A DNA stretch of 64,000 nt from an uncultured Eubacterium sp. (GCA_934512155.1 CAKSWS010000001.1:1-64000); one strand, 5' to 3'; shown: positions 34,579 to 43,024, counted from the first letter of the stretch. A program made the numbers and translations. Notes: generated by a model not told the origin, from the letters alone.

Positions 34579-35688
34579 TTATCCCCATACTTCTTTGGCA
34601 ATTTCCTTAACAAGGTTAAGTTTTGACCACTGCTCTTCTTCTGTTATTTTATTGCCTATTTCGCAAGAGGCAAAGCCGCATTGCGGGCTTAAACAAAGTC
34701 TTTCAAGGGGAACATATTTTGCCGCTTCTCTAATTTTGGAAATAATTTCTTTTTTATCTTCAAGTTTTGGTGATTTTGTGGTAATTAACCCTAAAACAAC
34801 TGTTTTGTTCGGTGAAACTTTGGCAAGCGGTTCAAATCCGCCGGAACGTTCATCGTCATATTCAAGCAAAAGTGCGTCAACATTTTCATTTGCAAAAACA
34901 TAATCGGCTACGGGGTCGTATGCGCCGCTTGAGAAAAATGTGGAGTGGTAGTTGCCACGGCAAATGTGAGATGTAATAACCATATCTTTTGGTTTGTTTT
35001 CAAGGGCAAGGTTGTTAACTTTAAGCAGTTGGGCTTTAAATTCTTCTGCCGTAAAGCCAAAAACATCATTGTTTCCGCAATCGCCTAAAACAGAACCCCA
35101 AGAGCAATCGTCAAGTTGTAAGTTGCGGCATCCTGCATTGTAAAATTGGTTTATTACATCATGGTATGCTGCTGCAATATCTTCAATAAGTTCGTCATTT
35201 GTGGCATAAAATTTTCTTGTGCTTTCAATGTTGTTTGGTACAATAAACTGCAAAAATGTTTGTGCAGGTGCCGGTACGGTGTATTTTGCCACGGTGTTTT
35301 CGTCTTCAAATTGTTTTAAAAACTTAAAGTATTCAACAAACGGGTGTGGCTTTGCCTTGAATTTGCCAATCAAGTATGTGTCATCAAGCACGGCAAGCTC
35401 TGCGTTAAACTGTACTCCGCCGCCGGTTGCTTTGTGTTCCACGCCGTCAAATCCCCACATAAAATCAAGGTGCCAAAACGTTCTTCTGAATTCACCGTCT
35501 GTAATTGCGTGAAAACCAAGTTCCTTTTGCTTTGCAACTAATTTTGTAATTTCTTTGTTTATGATTTCGTCGTATTCCGACTGTGAAATTTTTTTGTTTT
35601 TATAATTTTCTTTTGCATTTTTTAATGATTGCGGTCTTAAAAAGCTGCCCACAAAATCATATTTAAAAGGTGTTTTTAATGTGCTCAT
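34579..35688 (-). CDS. MetE-like (cobalamin-independent) methyltransferase, YxjG type
   Basis: 369 residues from ATG 35688 (CGGAGGA upstream), the size of the single-barrel YxjG/YxjH family related to the C-terminal half of MetE. The Zn ligands are recognisable: His and Cys in TSHICRGNY and the final Cys in LSPQCGFAS. These enzymes use methyl donors other than triglutamyl folate or take part in methionine salvage. Sits 88 bases downstream of a LysR gene on the same strand, with a probable promoter TTCACA-N17-TAAACT between. Gives the cell a second methionine route besides metFH. Confidence 0.85.
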   Translation of the reverse strand: MSTLKTPFKYDFVGSFLRPQSLKNAKENYKNKKISQSEYDEIINKEITKLVAKQKELGFHAITDGEFRRTFWHLDFMWGFDGVEHKATGGGVQFNAELAVLDDTYLIGKFKAKPHPFVEYFKFLKQFEDENTVAKYTVPAPAQTFLQFIVPNNIESTRKFYATNDELIEDIAAAYHDVINQFYNAGCRNLQLDDCSWGSVLGDCGNNDVFGFTAEEFKAQLLKVNNLALENKPKDMVITSHICRGNYHSTFFSSGAYDPVADYVFANENVDALLLEYDDERSGGFEPLAKVSPNKTVVLGLITTKSPKLEDKKEIISKIREAAKYVPLERLCLSPQCGFASCEIGNKITEEEQWSKLNLVKEIAKEVWG

Positions 35689-35775
35689 AAAATTGTCCTC
35701 CGTTTTTTGTTGAGGATAGTTTAACACATAAAAATTATTTTGTGAAATACCAATAAAAACTGATTTTCCATAGTT

Positions 35776-36681
35776 TTAAACTATGGATGCGTATTTGTTT
35801 AAAGAGTCGATATATGCCTCTGCATATCGTGAAAGTAAAATGTTTTTCTTTTTGATTAAGCCAATGTGCATTGTGCAATCCATTTTAAGAGGTTTTGCAA
35901 TAATGTCTTCTCCGTTAAGTTCTTTATCTATAATTCCCGAACTTACGGTAAACCCGTTTAATCCTATTGCTAGGTTAAATAATGTTGCCCTGTCTCTTAC
36001 CTGAATGTTTTTCGGCATATCAAGTACGCTTAAAAATTCCTCGCTGAAATAAAAGGAGTTTCGTTTGCCCTGCTCATAAACTAAGTAGGGGTAAGGCTTC
36101 AGTTCATCAAGAGTTATGATTTCTTTTTGTGCAAGGGGGTGTTTTTTGCTGATGAAAACATGGGGCAGGGCTGTAAAAATTTCTTCAAAAATCAAGTTGT
36201 TTTTATGAAGTAATTTTGTTAAAACGTCTTCATTTTGTTCTGAAAGATATAGAATGCCGAGTTCGCTGTTGCCGTTTGCCACATCGTCTATTATTTCTCC
36301 GGTTTGGGTTTCACGCAAAATAAAACTGTATTCATCGGCATTAAATTTGTTTACCACGTCAACAAAAGCGTTAACTGCAAAGGAGTAATGCTGGCAGGAA
36401 ACAGAGAATTTAGGCGTTCTTTTTTCCTCTGTGCAAAAATGGTCTTTCATTATATCCGCCTGTTCAAGTAAATTGCGTGCAAAAGAAAGCAGTTCTTCAC
36501 CTTCCCTTGTAACGACAACACCTTTGCTTGAACGCACAAAAGCCGTTACTCCCATTTCTTTTTCTAAGTTGTGAATTGCATTGCTTAAACTTGGTTGTGA
36601 AATATAAAGTTTTTCTGCCGCTTCCGTTATATTTTTACATTCGGCAACTGTTATTAAGTATTTAAGTTGTTGCAGTGTCAT
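35776..36681 (-). CDS. LysR-family transcriptional regulator
   Basis: 301 residues. N-terminal winged helix with LKYLITVAECKNITEAAEKL and SQPSLSNAIHNLEKEMG (given in parts), then a periplasmic-binding-like effector domain. Adjacent to the MetE-like gene, it probably controls that gene, perhaps in response to sulfur-amino-acid supply (inference). No divergent partner. Confidence 0.9.
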   Translation of the reverse strand: MTLQQLKYLITVAECKNITEAAEKLYISQPSLSNAIHNLEKEMGVTAFVRSSKGVVVTREGEELLSFARNLLEQADIMKDHFCTEEKRTPKFSVSCQHYSFAVNAFVDVVNKFNADEYSFILRETQTGEIIDDVANGNSELGILYLSEQNEDVLTKLLHKNNLIFEEIFTALPHVFISKKHPLAQKEIITLDELKPYPYLVYEQGKRNSFYFSEEFLSVLDMPKNIQVRDRATLFNLAIGLNGFTVSSGIIDKELNGEDIIAKPLKMDCTMHIGLIKKKNILLSRYAEAYIDSLNKYASIV

Positions 36682-36848
36682 TTTTACCTCTGTTTGGTTT
36701 TGTTGTTTGGCAACAGTTCATTGCCGGTTAATTTTAAATACGTTCAATAATTGCGATTCTAATTGTTTGGGAAATTGACGATTTGCTTAAAAGCGATTTA
36801 TTTTTCTTGAAATTATTTCTATCTTTTAAAGGTTTATAAGCTTTTGAT

Positions 36849-38213
36849 TTATTCCCAGCCGTTGCAATAGTTTTTGTTATGCTCAATATATTCGTCAACA
36901 AGTTTCACTGCTATTGAATAGCTGTTAACAAGTGGATGAAGCGTAAGTGCCTGAATAGCCGCACTTTTGCTGCGTTCTCTTATTGCTTTTGAAGCAAGCC
37001 TTTCGTAGTTTTTAACTCTGCGGATAAGCTCAAGGTTTTGTTCGTCAACCTTGCCGATATGATGAGGTGTGCAACCATTTGCATTTACATCACAGGTGAT
37101 TTCTACCACATCGTCATCTTTTAAGCCGTTAATAGAGCCGTGGTTTGGAATGCACATAATCATCGTTCCGGTTGAGCCGCTTTGAGCTGTTTCTATAAAT
37201 TTAAGTGCAACGCCTGCATAGCCGCCGTCATCTTCTTCGTAAATGTTAAAGTGCCAAGGCTCTGTGCGTTTTTCGCCGGTTTCGCTTGCCATATAACTGC
37301 CCTCTCGCATTCCGTACCATTTGCTGAAAACTTTAAGGCAACTTTCAAAATCGTTTTCAATATCCATTTGTGAAAGTTCGGCTGTCATGGATTTGTTAAT
37401 ATCTCTTATTTGTTCGCCACGAGTTTGCTTGGCTTTTAATATATTTTCAACCGCTTTTTCACGGTAGTAAAAATAATAAAGGTATTCGTTTAAAACGCAA
37501 CCTCTGTCTTTAAGTAAATCTTTTTCAAAATAGCGCATATCACTTTGTTTGTATGCTTTGTCATTTTCAATAAGTTCCGGCATAATTTCTTTGCCGTTTA
37601 GCTTTATGCTTTTAAAATATGAAAGGTGGTTAAGACCGTAACATTCACCTACAATGTTATTTGGATTTTCGCCGTACATAAGGGCAAATGTGCGTAACAT
37701 CCCCGACGGGGCATCGCAAATTCCGTATGTAAAATCATATCCCATATCTCGAAGAGTTTGGCTTACAACTCCTGCAGGGTTGGTAAAGTTAAATACTTTA
37801 ACCTGCGGCTTTGAATGTTTTTTAATAAGTTCACAGTATTCGGCAAGTGCAGGCACACTTCTTATGGCAAACGAAAGCCCTGCCGCCCCTGTTGTTTCCT
37901 GACCTAAAACGCCGTAATTTAAAGCAATTCTTTCGTCTTTTGCCCGCATATCGTCTTCGCCTACACGAATTGTGGTTATAACATAATCGGCGTTTGTTAC
38001 AGCTTCAATTGCATCGGTTGTAAGCGTAAATTTCATTTTTGGGCAAAGAAGTTTTGCAACATGGTTTGCCATGCCACCGTAAATTCTTAATTTTTCCTCG
38101 TTGTTGTCCATAAAGCAAAGTTCGTCAATGTGCAGTTTTTCAGCCTTTTGTGCAATGCTTTTTGCAAGAAACATTGAACGAACTCCGCCACCGCCGATTA
38201 CTGTAATTTTCAT
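36849..38213 (-). CDS. GH4 family glycosidase (6-phospho-beta-glucosidase type)
   Basis: 454 residues. NAD-binding loop ITVIGGGGVRS at the N-terminus, NFTNPAGVVSQ, the metal-ligand Cys in GICDAPSG and the His in GLNHLSYF, all hallmarks of GH4, which uses NAD and a divalent metal in a redox-elimination mechanism. The metal-site pattern resembles phospho-beta-glucosidases more than alpha-galactosidases, but no PTS gene lies nearby, so the substrate (phosphorylated or not) is open. Start behind AAAGGAG. Confidence 0.88.
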   Translation of the reverse strand: MKITVIGGGGVRSMFLAKSIAQKAEKLHIDELCFMDNNEEKLRIYGGMANHVAKLLCPKMKFTLTTDAIEAVTNADYVITTIRVGEDDMRAKDERIALNYGVLGQETTGAAGLSFAIRSVPALAEYCELIKKHSKPQVKVFNFTNPAGVVSQTLRDMGYDFTYGICDAPSGMLRTFALMYGENPNNIVGECYGLNHLSYFKSIKLNGKEIMPELIENDKAYKQSDMRYFEKDLLKDRGCVLNEYLYYFYYREKAVENILKAKQTRGEQIRDINKSMTAELSQMDIENDFESCLKVFSKWYGMREGSYMASETGEKRTEPWHFNIYEEDDGGYAGVALKFIETAQSGSTGTMIMCIPNHGSINGLKDDDVVEITCDVNANGCTPHHIGKVDEQNLELIRRVKNYERLASKAIRERSKSAAIQALTLHPLVNSYSIAVKLVDEYIEHNKNYCNGWE

Positions 38214-38234
38214 AAGATTACTCCTTTGTTTTAA

Positions 38235-38486
38235 TTATTGTGTTTTTGTGAATTTGCATTTAAAAGTTTTTGTTTTAAAGAATCGTGCAGAGAGTAAGCG
38301 AGCCTGTTTGCCTCGCTTTTTTCTTATTGGTTTACAGGGAACGCAAACAGCAACCGTGTTTGCCGGTATTTCATTTTTAACAATATTTCCGGTATCTATA
38401 ACGGAATTATCGCTTGTTTTTTGCATTTTTAATTTCGGTTTTAAATTTAGGGTTATAATCACCGTGAAAAAACAGTCCTCCGGCAC
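38235..38486 (-). pseudogene. Remnant of a hexapeptide acetyltransferase (C-terminal part)
   Basis: An 83-codon frame whose middle reads DNSVIDTGNIVKNEIPANTV and then AVCVPCKPIRK, clearly the C-terminal end of a maltose/galactoside O-acetyltransferase-type left-handed beta-helix protein (usual form DNSVIGAGSVVTKDIP...NPCKVIR). The trimer-forming N-terminal two thirds are absent and the tail runs on abnormally. Lies directly upstream of the GH4 gene. Confidence 0.6.
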
Positions 38487-38702
38487 AATAATATTGATTA
38501 TAATGATTCCTTGTATAAATTTTTATTTCATTTTAATTATATTGAAAATTTTTGTTAAATTCAATAGTGATTTGTTTTGCATTGTAATAATTATTATTCC
38601 TTATTCAGTTGCTTTTTTGTTTCTTTTTGTTACCATAAATTTGTTAAAACAGTTTAATTAATCAGTGTGTTATGTGCTGAGTTTTATAAGAGTGTACGCA
38701 TT

Positions 38703-38720
38703 GGTTAGCCTTAGCTAACT
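38703..38720. promoter_or_regulatory. Palindromic operator GGTTAG-N6-CTAAC
   Basis: GGTTAG (38703-38708), six bases, CTAACT. The same half-sites with the same spacing occur at 43032-43049. The half-site is that of DtxR/IdeR/MntR-family metal regulators (AGGTTAG...CTAACCT), so metal control is possible. Confidence 0.45.
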
Positions 38721-38738
38721 TTTATTCGAATCAAGGAG

Positions 38739-38903
38739 GGATAGTGTGAAAAATCACACTATCCAGATTGTATTGCCCTCAAAATTTGCCGATGGCATAA
38801 TTTTGAGATGGCTGAAATCACCATTTACGCCTGTTTAGGCAACGCAGGTAATCAGGTGATTTTTAATAAACTATTTGTTGCCTGAAAGGCTATGGTGATT
38901 AAA
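38739..38903 (+). promoter_or_regulatory. Highly structured leader with alternative pairing of the ribosome binding site
   Basis: Hairpins in order: GGATAGTGTGA/TCACACTATCC (38740-38766), CTCAAAATT/AATTTTGAG with inner TGCC/GGCA (38778-38806), and AAATCACC (38815-38822) pairing with GGTGATTT (38855-38862) around an inner TTACGCCTG/CAGGTAA stem. AATCACC could equally pair with GGTGATT at 38894-38900, which precedes the start. A 47-49-nt module (38855-38903) is shared with the leader at 42204-42250. Confidence 0.55.
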
Positions 38904-39572
38904 ATGAAATATTACGGAATGCCGTGGGCAATGTGGCTGTTGTTTTCTTCATCTTTTGAAAAACAGTTAAAAGTTGTATTTGACTACAGCGACTCTGTTG
39001 CAAAAACGGTTATGAAAAAAGCCAAGCCAAAGTATAAGCAAATAATAAGTGAAATTCCCGAATTTGAAAAGGAAGACCGTTTTAAAATGAATATAGTAAA
39101 CGCCGCAATGCTTGGTGCAATAATACTTAGTATGCCAAGCCGCCCCGGTGTGGAAAAGCTTACGGTTTATTATGCCGATTCAATGATGACGGCACCTATG
39201 AAAATGTTTTGCAGAAAAAGCGGTAAAAATAAATTTACCGAAAAAGATATTGAAAGTATGAAAAAAGCAGAAAAGTTAAAAGCCGCAGAGCGAAATCCTT
39301 ATTCTTGGAATATGGAATTTAACCCTTATTCCGACGGAAGCGGTTATGAAGCCCGTTTTACAAAGTGCGGCATTTGTGTGCTTATGAAAAAGCTGGGGCT
39401 TTACGATTTAACTCCTGCTCTTTGCAGATTGGATTATACTATGAACGATGCCGGCGGCACTTCAAGCTTTGTGCGTAAATATACGCTGGCAAGCGGCGGC
39501 CCATATTGTGATTGCGGCTATAAGAAAAACCGGCATAATAAAACAACCTCAAGTTTTAAATCTTATTTGTAA
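38892..39572 (+). CDS. L-2-amino-thiazoline-4-carboxylate hydrolase-family protein
   Basis: 226 residues from ATG 38892 (222 from ATG 38904, which has GGTGAT in front and may be the true start). The C-terminal half with YEARFTKCGICVLMKKLGL, LCRLDY and a closing Cys cluster (GGPYCDCGYK) is characteristic of the ATC hydrolase-like family. Classical members open a thiazoline ring in bacterial L-cysteine synthesis; most anaerobe homologues are uncharacterised. Preceded by a metal-type operator and a structured leader, so tightly regulated. Confidence 0.7.
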   Translation: MVIKMKYYGMPWAMWLLFSSSFEKQLKVVFDYSDSVAKTVMKKAKPKYKQIISEIPEFEKEDRFKMNIVNAAMLGAIILSMPSRPGVEKLTVYYADSMMTAPMKMFCRKSGKNKFTEKDIESMKKAEKLKAAERNPYSWNMEFNPYSDGSGYEARFTKCGICVLMKKLGLYDLTPALCRLDYTMNDAGGTSSFVRKYTLASGGPYCDCGYKKNRHNKTTSSFKSYL

Positions 39573-39590
39573 GTGTGTTTAAAATCGGTA

Positions 39591-40199
39591 TTAAATTAAT
39601 TTAAAAAGTTTTGTTTTTTTGGTTGTGTTTACGGTTGCCTGAATAATCGGCCCTGAAATTAAAACTGTTATTACTGTGCAAATTCCGAACTTTCCCCCAA
39701 GCAAAACTCCGATAATAACCATCAAAACATCAAGCGTCATTCTTACTGTTTTGATTTTCCAATTATTTTTTTCTGCAAGTGAAAATGTAACCGCTTCGTA
39801 TGAGCCTCTGCCAAAATCAGCGGAAGAATAAAGCCCTGTTCCAAATGAAAATATTGCAATGCCAACCAGCATTAAAATAAAATTAACGGCTTTAATATCT
39901 GTATAATGCTGAATTTTCGTAAATACATCCACAAAAAAACTGTAAATTATTTGGTAAAGTACGGTGCCGATATTAATTTGTTTTCGGTCATAGAAAAAGG
40001 CAAAAATTATCATTACGGCAGCAACCGCAAGGGAAGATGTGCCTATTGTCATACCTGTTACGTTAGTCAGCCCCTGCCAAAGAATTGCAAGGGTTGCACC
40101 GCCGAAACCTGCATTTATTGCAAGGGTAATTCCGTAGGCGGATATGATTGAACCCATAATAACGATAACAGTTTTGATTACATATTTTTTAAATTTCAT
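39591..40199 (-). CDS. YczE/YitT-like membrane protein
   Basis: 202 residues with five to six hydrophobic spans. The first span ends in ITLAINAGFGGATLAIL, and the repeat YSSADFGRGSYEAV in the second half resembles the (A/S)xxGxSP(W/Y) repeat of YczE-type (COG2364/DUF6198) proteins. Function is unknown; some are linked to transport or antibiotic-synthesis regulation. The start has GGTGGTGA upstream. Expression appears controlled by an attenuator in the 100-nt leader. Confidence 0.7.
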   Translation of the reverse strand: MKFKKYVIKTVIVIMGSIISAYGITLAINAGFGGATLAILWQGLTNVTGMTIGTSSLAVAAVMIIFAFFYDRKQINIGTVLYQIIYSFFVDVFTKIQHYTDIKAVNFILMLVGIAIFSFGTGLYSSADFGRGSYEAVTFSLAEKNNWKIKTVRMTLDVLMVIIGVLLGGKFGICTVITVLISGPIIQATVNTTKKTKLFKLI

Positions 40200-40211
40200 T
40201 TTTTCACCACC

Positions 40212-40327
40212 AAAAAAAGACTATAAACTCAGCTGTTGTGTTCAGAAACAGCAAAATTTATAGTCTTCACCAGCCGAGACAGCCTTTGTTTTTTCTTGAT
40301 TATATATCCCGTTTTTTGTAAAGTCAA
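40212..40327 (-). promoter_or_regulatory. Promoter and transcription attenuator of the YczE-like gene
   Basis: Minus-strand TTGACT (40322-40327), 17 bases, TATAAT (40299-40304). Within the leader an intrinsic terminator stands before the gene: AAGACTATAAA (40257-40267) pairs with TTTATAGTCTT (40217-40227), an inner GCTGTT/AACAGC continues the stem, and T-residues follow. CTCGGCTG just upstream can pair with CAGCTGAG of the terminator, a possible antiterminator. It fits no riboswitch class I recognise. Confidence 0.65.
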
Positions 40328-40443
40328 GAAATATAAGTTAAAAAACGGCTGGTTTGGCACAATGGTTTAATATTAAAAATTTGTAAGTAAATGTGCTGTA
40401 TCAGTATGGGTGTTTGGTAAATTATTTTTGTTTACTTTTATGG

Positions 40444-40472
40444 TAGACAAATTAATTTTCGGGTGCTATAAT
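40444..40472 (+). promoter_or_regulatory. Promoter of the mgtE transcript
   Basis: TAGACA, 17 bases, TATAAT, about 34 bases before a small leader ORF. Confidence 0.75.
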
Positions 40473-40505
40473 CTTGTTTAATTTGAAAGCAAGGAGGCGA
40501 AATTT

Positions 40506-40589
40506 ATGGACAGTTGTGATAATCGAAGTATCTTTGGCGATGGGCAAGGGTTAACAAAAATTACAGGTGTCTGTATTTGTTCGCTATAA
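40506..40589 (+). CDS. Leader peptide (27 residues) upstream of mgtE
   Basis: ATG with a near-perfect ribosome binding site (AAGGAGG, eight bases upstream), 27 codons, then TAA. The peptide begins MDSCDNRS and ends CICSL. Codons 3-13 are also the 5' arm of a long antiterminator helix, so ribosome position would decide RNA folding. Its role as a sensor is inferred from this geometry. Confidence 0.65.
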   Translation: MDSCDNRSIFGDGQGLTKITGVCICSL

Positions 40590-40670
40590 TATATATTTTC
40601 AGTCTTATCCATCGCAAAGAGTATCACAACTATTTGTTTAATTGTGTGTTTTTGCACGATGGATTTTTTT
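40512..40670 (+). promoter_or_regulatory. mgtE attenuator: competing antiterminator and terminator
   Basis: AGTTGTGATA (40512-40521) and CTTTGGCGATGG (40532-40543) can pair with TATCACAACT (40622-40631) and CCATCGCAAAG (40609-40619). The same 3' segment TCCATCG-CAAA (40608-40618) alternatively forms a terminator with TTTGCACGATGGA (40651-40663), followed by seven T. The two folds exclude each other. No M-box consensus is present. Confidence 0.75.
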
Positions 40671-40701
40671 ATGCCCATTTTCGGGAGAAACGGAGGCTGA
40701 A

Positions 40702-42096
40702 ATGGAAAACGAAGTATTAAAAATTCCTAAGATTGTTGAAGAAATTGTGTCTGTTATCAGAAGTAATTCTGATAAAAAAGAACTTATTGAAAAACTTAAT
40801 GACTATCACGCAAATGATATAGCCCAAAGTTTGGAATATTTAACCTGTGCTGAGCGTTTATCTCTTTATGAAATTTTAGGCGATGAATGGGTTTCTGAAA
40901 TTTTGGCTTATGTTGAAGAGCCAAAGCAGTATGTTGATGAGCTGGGTGTTGAAAAACTTGCCGACATTATTAACGAAATGGATTCAGACGATGCGGCGGA
41001 TTTGCTTGAAAAAATTGACGACAGTGTTAAAGAAAAGCTTCGTCCTAATCTTGATGATGATGTTAAAGCGGATATTCAGCTTATTAATTCTTATGATGAA
41101 GATGAAATAGGCAGTTTAATTACCACAAATTATATTTGCATTTCAAAAACTCTTAACATTCGCAGTGCCATGCATGAACTTATTAAACAGGCAGGGGATA
41201 ACGATAATATTTCAACCATTTATGTTACGGATGAAAACGGTAAATTCAGCGGTGCTATAGATTTAAAGGATTTAATTATAGCCAGGCAAAATGATGAGCT
41301 TGATTCAATTATAATTTATTCGTATCCATATCTTTTGGCAAACGAAAAAATTTCCGACAGTATTGAAAAAATTAAAGATTATGCCGAAGATTCACTTCCG
41401 GTATTAAATAATAACAATGAAATTATAGGCATTATTACAGCTCAAGATGTTGTTGAAGCGGTAGATGACGAAATGGGCGAGGATTATGCAAAACTTGCCG
41501 GCTTGACTGCCGAGGAGGATTTAAACGAAACTACAAAGGAAAGTATTAAAAAGCGTTTGCCGTGGCTTGTTATTTTGCTTGTTTTGGGCATGGTCGTTTC
41601 AAGCGTTGTAGGCGCTTTTGAAGGTGTTGTTGCCATTCTTCCCATAGTTATTTGTTTTCAGTCTTTAATTCTTGACATGGCAGGTAATGTGGGTACGCAA
41701 TCTCTTGCCGTTACAATTCGTGTGCTTATGGATGAAGAGCTTGGTGCAAAAGAAAAAATTAAACTGGTTCTTAAAGAAACAAAGGTGGGCTTTTCAAACG
41801 GTCTGCTTTTGGGTGCGATTGCCGTAGTTTTCCTTGGACTTTATGTTTATTTGTTTAAGGGTTATGACGTTACTCACGCATTCTTAATTTCTTTTTGTGT
41901 CGGCGTTTCATTGTTGCTGGCAATGATTGTATCAAGTTTGGTGGGAACTCTTGTGCCTATGCTTTTTAAAAAAATTAAGGTTGACCCGGCTGTTGCTTCG
42001 GGCCCGCTTATTACAACGGTTAATGATTTGGTGGCAGTTGTTATTTATTACGGGTTGGCGTGGGTACTTCTTATAAACATTGTCCACATAGCATAA
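40702..42096 (+). CDS. mgtE: MgtE-family magnesium transporter
   Basis: 464 residues from ATG 40702 (CGGAGG upstream); the upstream in-frame ATG lies in the leader. Domain order: acidic N-domain with superhelical MgtE repeats (about 1-125, MDSDDAADLLEKI), two CBS domains (about 130-250), a connecting helix, then five membrane helices (from about 280) with the AGNVGTQS motif, equivalent of GGNAGSQS, near the pore. It moves Mg2+ into the cell and is gated by Mg2+ at the cytosolic domains. Preceded by a leader ORF and attenuator. Confidence 0.95.
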   Translation: MENEVLKIPKIVEEIVSVIRSNSDKKELIEKLNDYHANDIAQSLEYLTCAERLSLYEILGDEWVSEILAYVEEPKQYVDELGVEKLADIINEMDSDDAADLLEKIDDSVKEKLRPNLDDDVKADIQLINSYDEDEIGSLITTNYICISKTLNIRSAMHELIKQAGDNDNISTIYVTDENGKFSGAIDLKDLIIARQNDELDSIIIYSYPYLLANEKISDSIEKIKDYAEDSLPVLNNNNEIIGIITAQDVVEAVDDEMGEDYAKLAGLTAEEDLNETTKESIKKRLPWLVILLVLGMVVSSVVGAFEGVVAILPIVICFQSLILDMAGNVGTQSLAVTIRVLMDEELGAKEKIKLVLKETKVGFSNGLLLGAIAVVFLGLYVYLFKGYDVTHAFLISFCVGVSLLLAMIVSSLVGTLVPMLFKKIKVDPAVASGPLITTVNDLVAVVIYYGLAWVLLINIVHIA

Positions 42097-42126
42097 TTTA
42101 ATAGGTTAACAGTTAAAAACTCATGG

Positions 42127-42250
42127 ATTTTTGAACAAGTCCGTAAAAACGGGTAATTGAAAAAAGGCACACCTTATGGTAGAATTAGAGAAAACTACCA
42201 TAGGGTGATTTTTAAAACTGTTTGTTGCTTGAAAGGCTATGGTGATTAAA
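42127..42250 (+). promoter_or_regulatory. Structured leader sharing a module with 38855-38903
   Basis: A 13-bp hairpin (CACCTTATGGTAG / CTACCATAGGGTG, 42171-42208) is followed by GGTGATTTTT, a small GCTTGAAAGGC stem and TATGGTGATTAAA. From 42204 on it matches the leader of the amino-thiazoline hydrolase-like gene with two substitutions and a 2-nt gap, while the hairpin arms in front differ. Confidence 0.55.
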
Positions 42251-42892
42251 TTGATTAGCAAAATAATCGATGCGGTAATAATAATAGCAGCAATTTGGGC
42301 TTCTTTATTCATTGCCGGTAAGTTAAAAATTAAAAAGAACAAAGGCATATTATCATTTTTTATTTTTATATGTTTATTACTTTTTGCTTCAATAATCGAA
42401 ATACCTGTAATAAATTGTTTTGCAAATTTTAAAACACCGGAAAGTGCATTTGCATTCTCTCATACCCAAGAAATTGCGGATGTTGTTGAAGGTGAAGAAT
42501 CATGTATGGTTTTTTATAAGCAAGATAACAACAGTTACAGTCAAGAATATTTTTTAAAAACTAAAGACAGGTACAAAATAACAAGCAGCTTTTCAGCAAA
42601 AGAAATATATAATAATTGTTCAAAATATGGTGATTATTCTGTTTATAATGTAAAAGGAACAAATGATTACTATCTCATCGGCTTTTTAACGTTAACGGAT
42701 GAAAATTCATTAACGGTTATAAACAGTAAAAATGAAGAAGTTAAAAGGATAATTGAAACTCCGGCGATAGCAGACAAATTTAAGGAAAAATATAACATTA
42801 ATGACAAGTATGTATTTTTATATGACGTTATTGATGAGCCTTTGAATAACTATTATTTAATTATAAACGGTGAAAAAATTGTTTTCAGTTAA
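42239..42892 (+). CDS. Small membrane-anchored protein of unknown function
   Basis: 217 residues if ATG 42239 is used; TTG 42251 behind GGTGAT is an alternative. Two N-terminal membrane spans (about 6-26 and 38-60) precede a Tyr-, Lys- and Asn-rich exterior domain of about 150 residues with a single Cys pair. I recognise no family. Its leader shares the regulatory module described above, suggesting common control with the gene at 38892. Confidence 0.65.
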   Translation: MVIKLISKIIDAVIIIAAIWASLFIAGKLKIKKNKGILSFFIFICLLLFASIIEIPVINCFANFKTPESAFAFSHTQEIADVVEGEESCMVFYKQDNNSYSQEYFLKTKDRYKITSSFSAKEIYNNCSKYGDYSVYNVKGTNDYYLIGFLTLTDENSLTVINSKNEEVKRIIETPAIADKFKEKYNINDKYVFLYDVIDEPLNNYYLIINGEKIVFS

Positions 42893-42995
42893 ATTTAAAA
42901 GTTTTTTGATTTCCGCATGCTGCATACCGCATACTTTGTTTACTTTTGATAAGATTAAAACTTGTAGTTCATTAAATACATATTGTTATTTTGTA

Positions 42996-43024
42996 TTGAC
43001 ACTAAATTATAACGGTATTATAAT
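42996..43024 (+). promoter_or_regulatory. Consensus promoter of the methyltransferase gene
   Basis: TTGACA, 17 bases, TATAAT, followed within eight bases by the palindrome at 43032-43049. Downstream a small hairpin GAGGC/GCCT with T-run (about 43070-43095) could act as an attenuator. Confidence 0.85.

Noticed and set aside
38101-38661. Hydrophobic plus-strand frame of 186 codons
   Set aside because: It overlaps the 5' end of the GH4 gene on the other strand and the acetyltransferase remnant; the hydrophobicity arises from T-rich sequence.
40478-40678. Minus-strand frame across the mgtE leader
   Set aside because: It results from the palindromic attenuator sequence; no ribosome binding site and no family resemblance.
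40479-40690. M-box magnesium riboswitch before mgtE
   Set aside because: No M-box consensus; the leader is an ORF plus competing helices.
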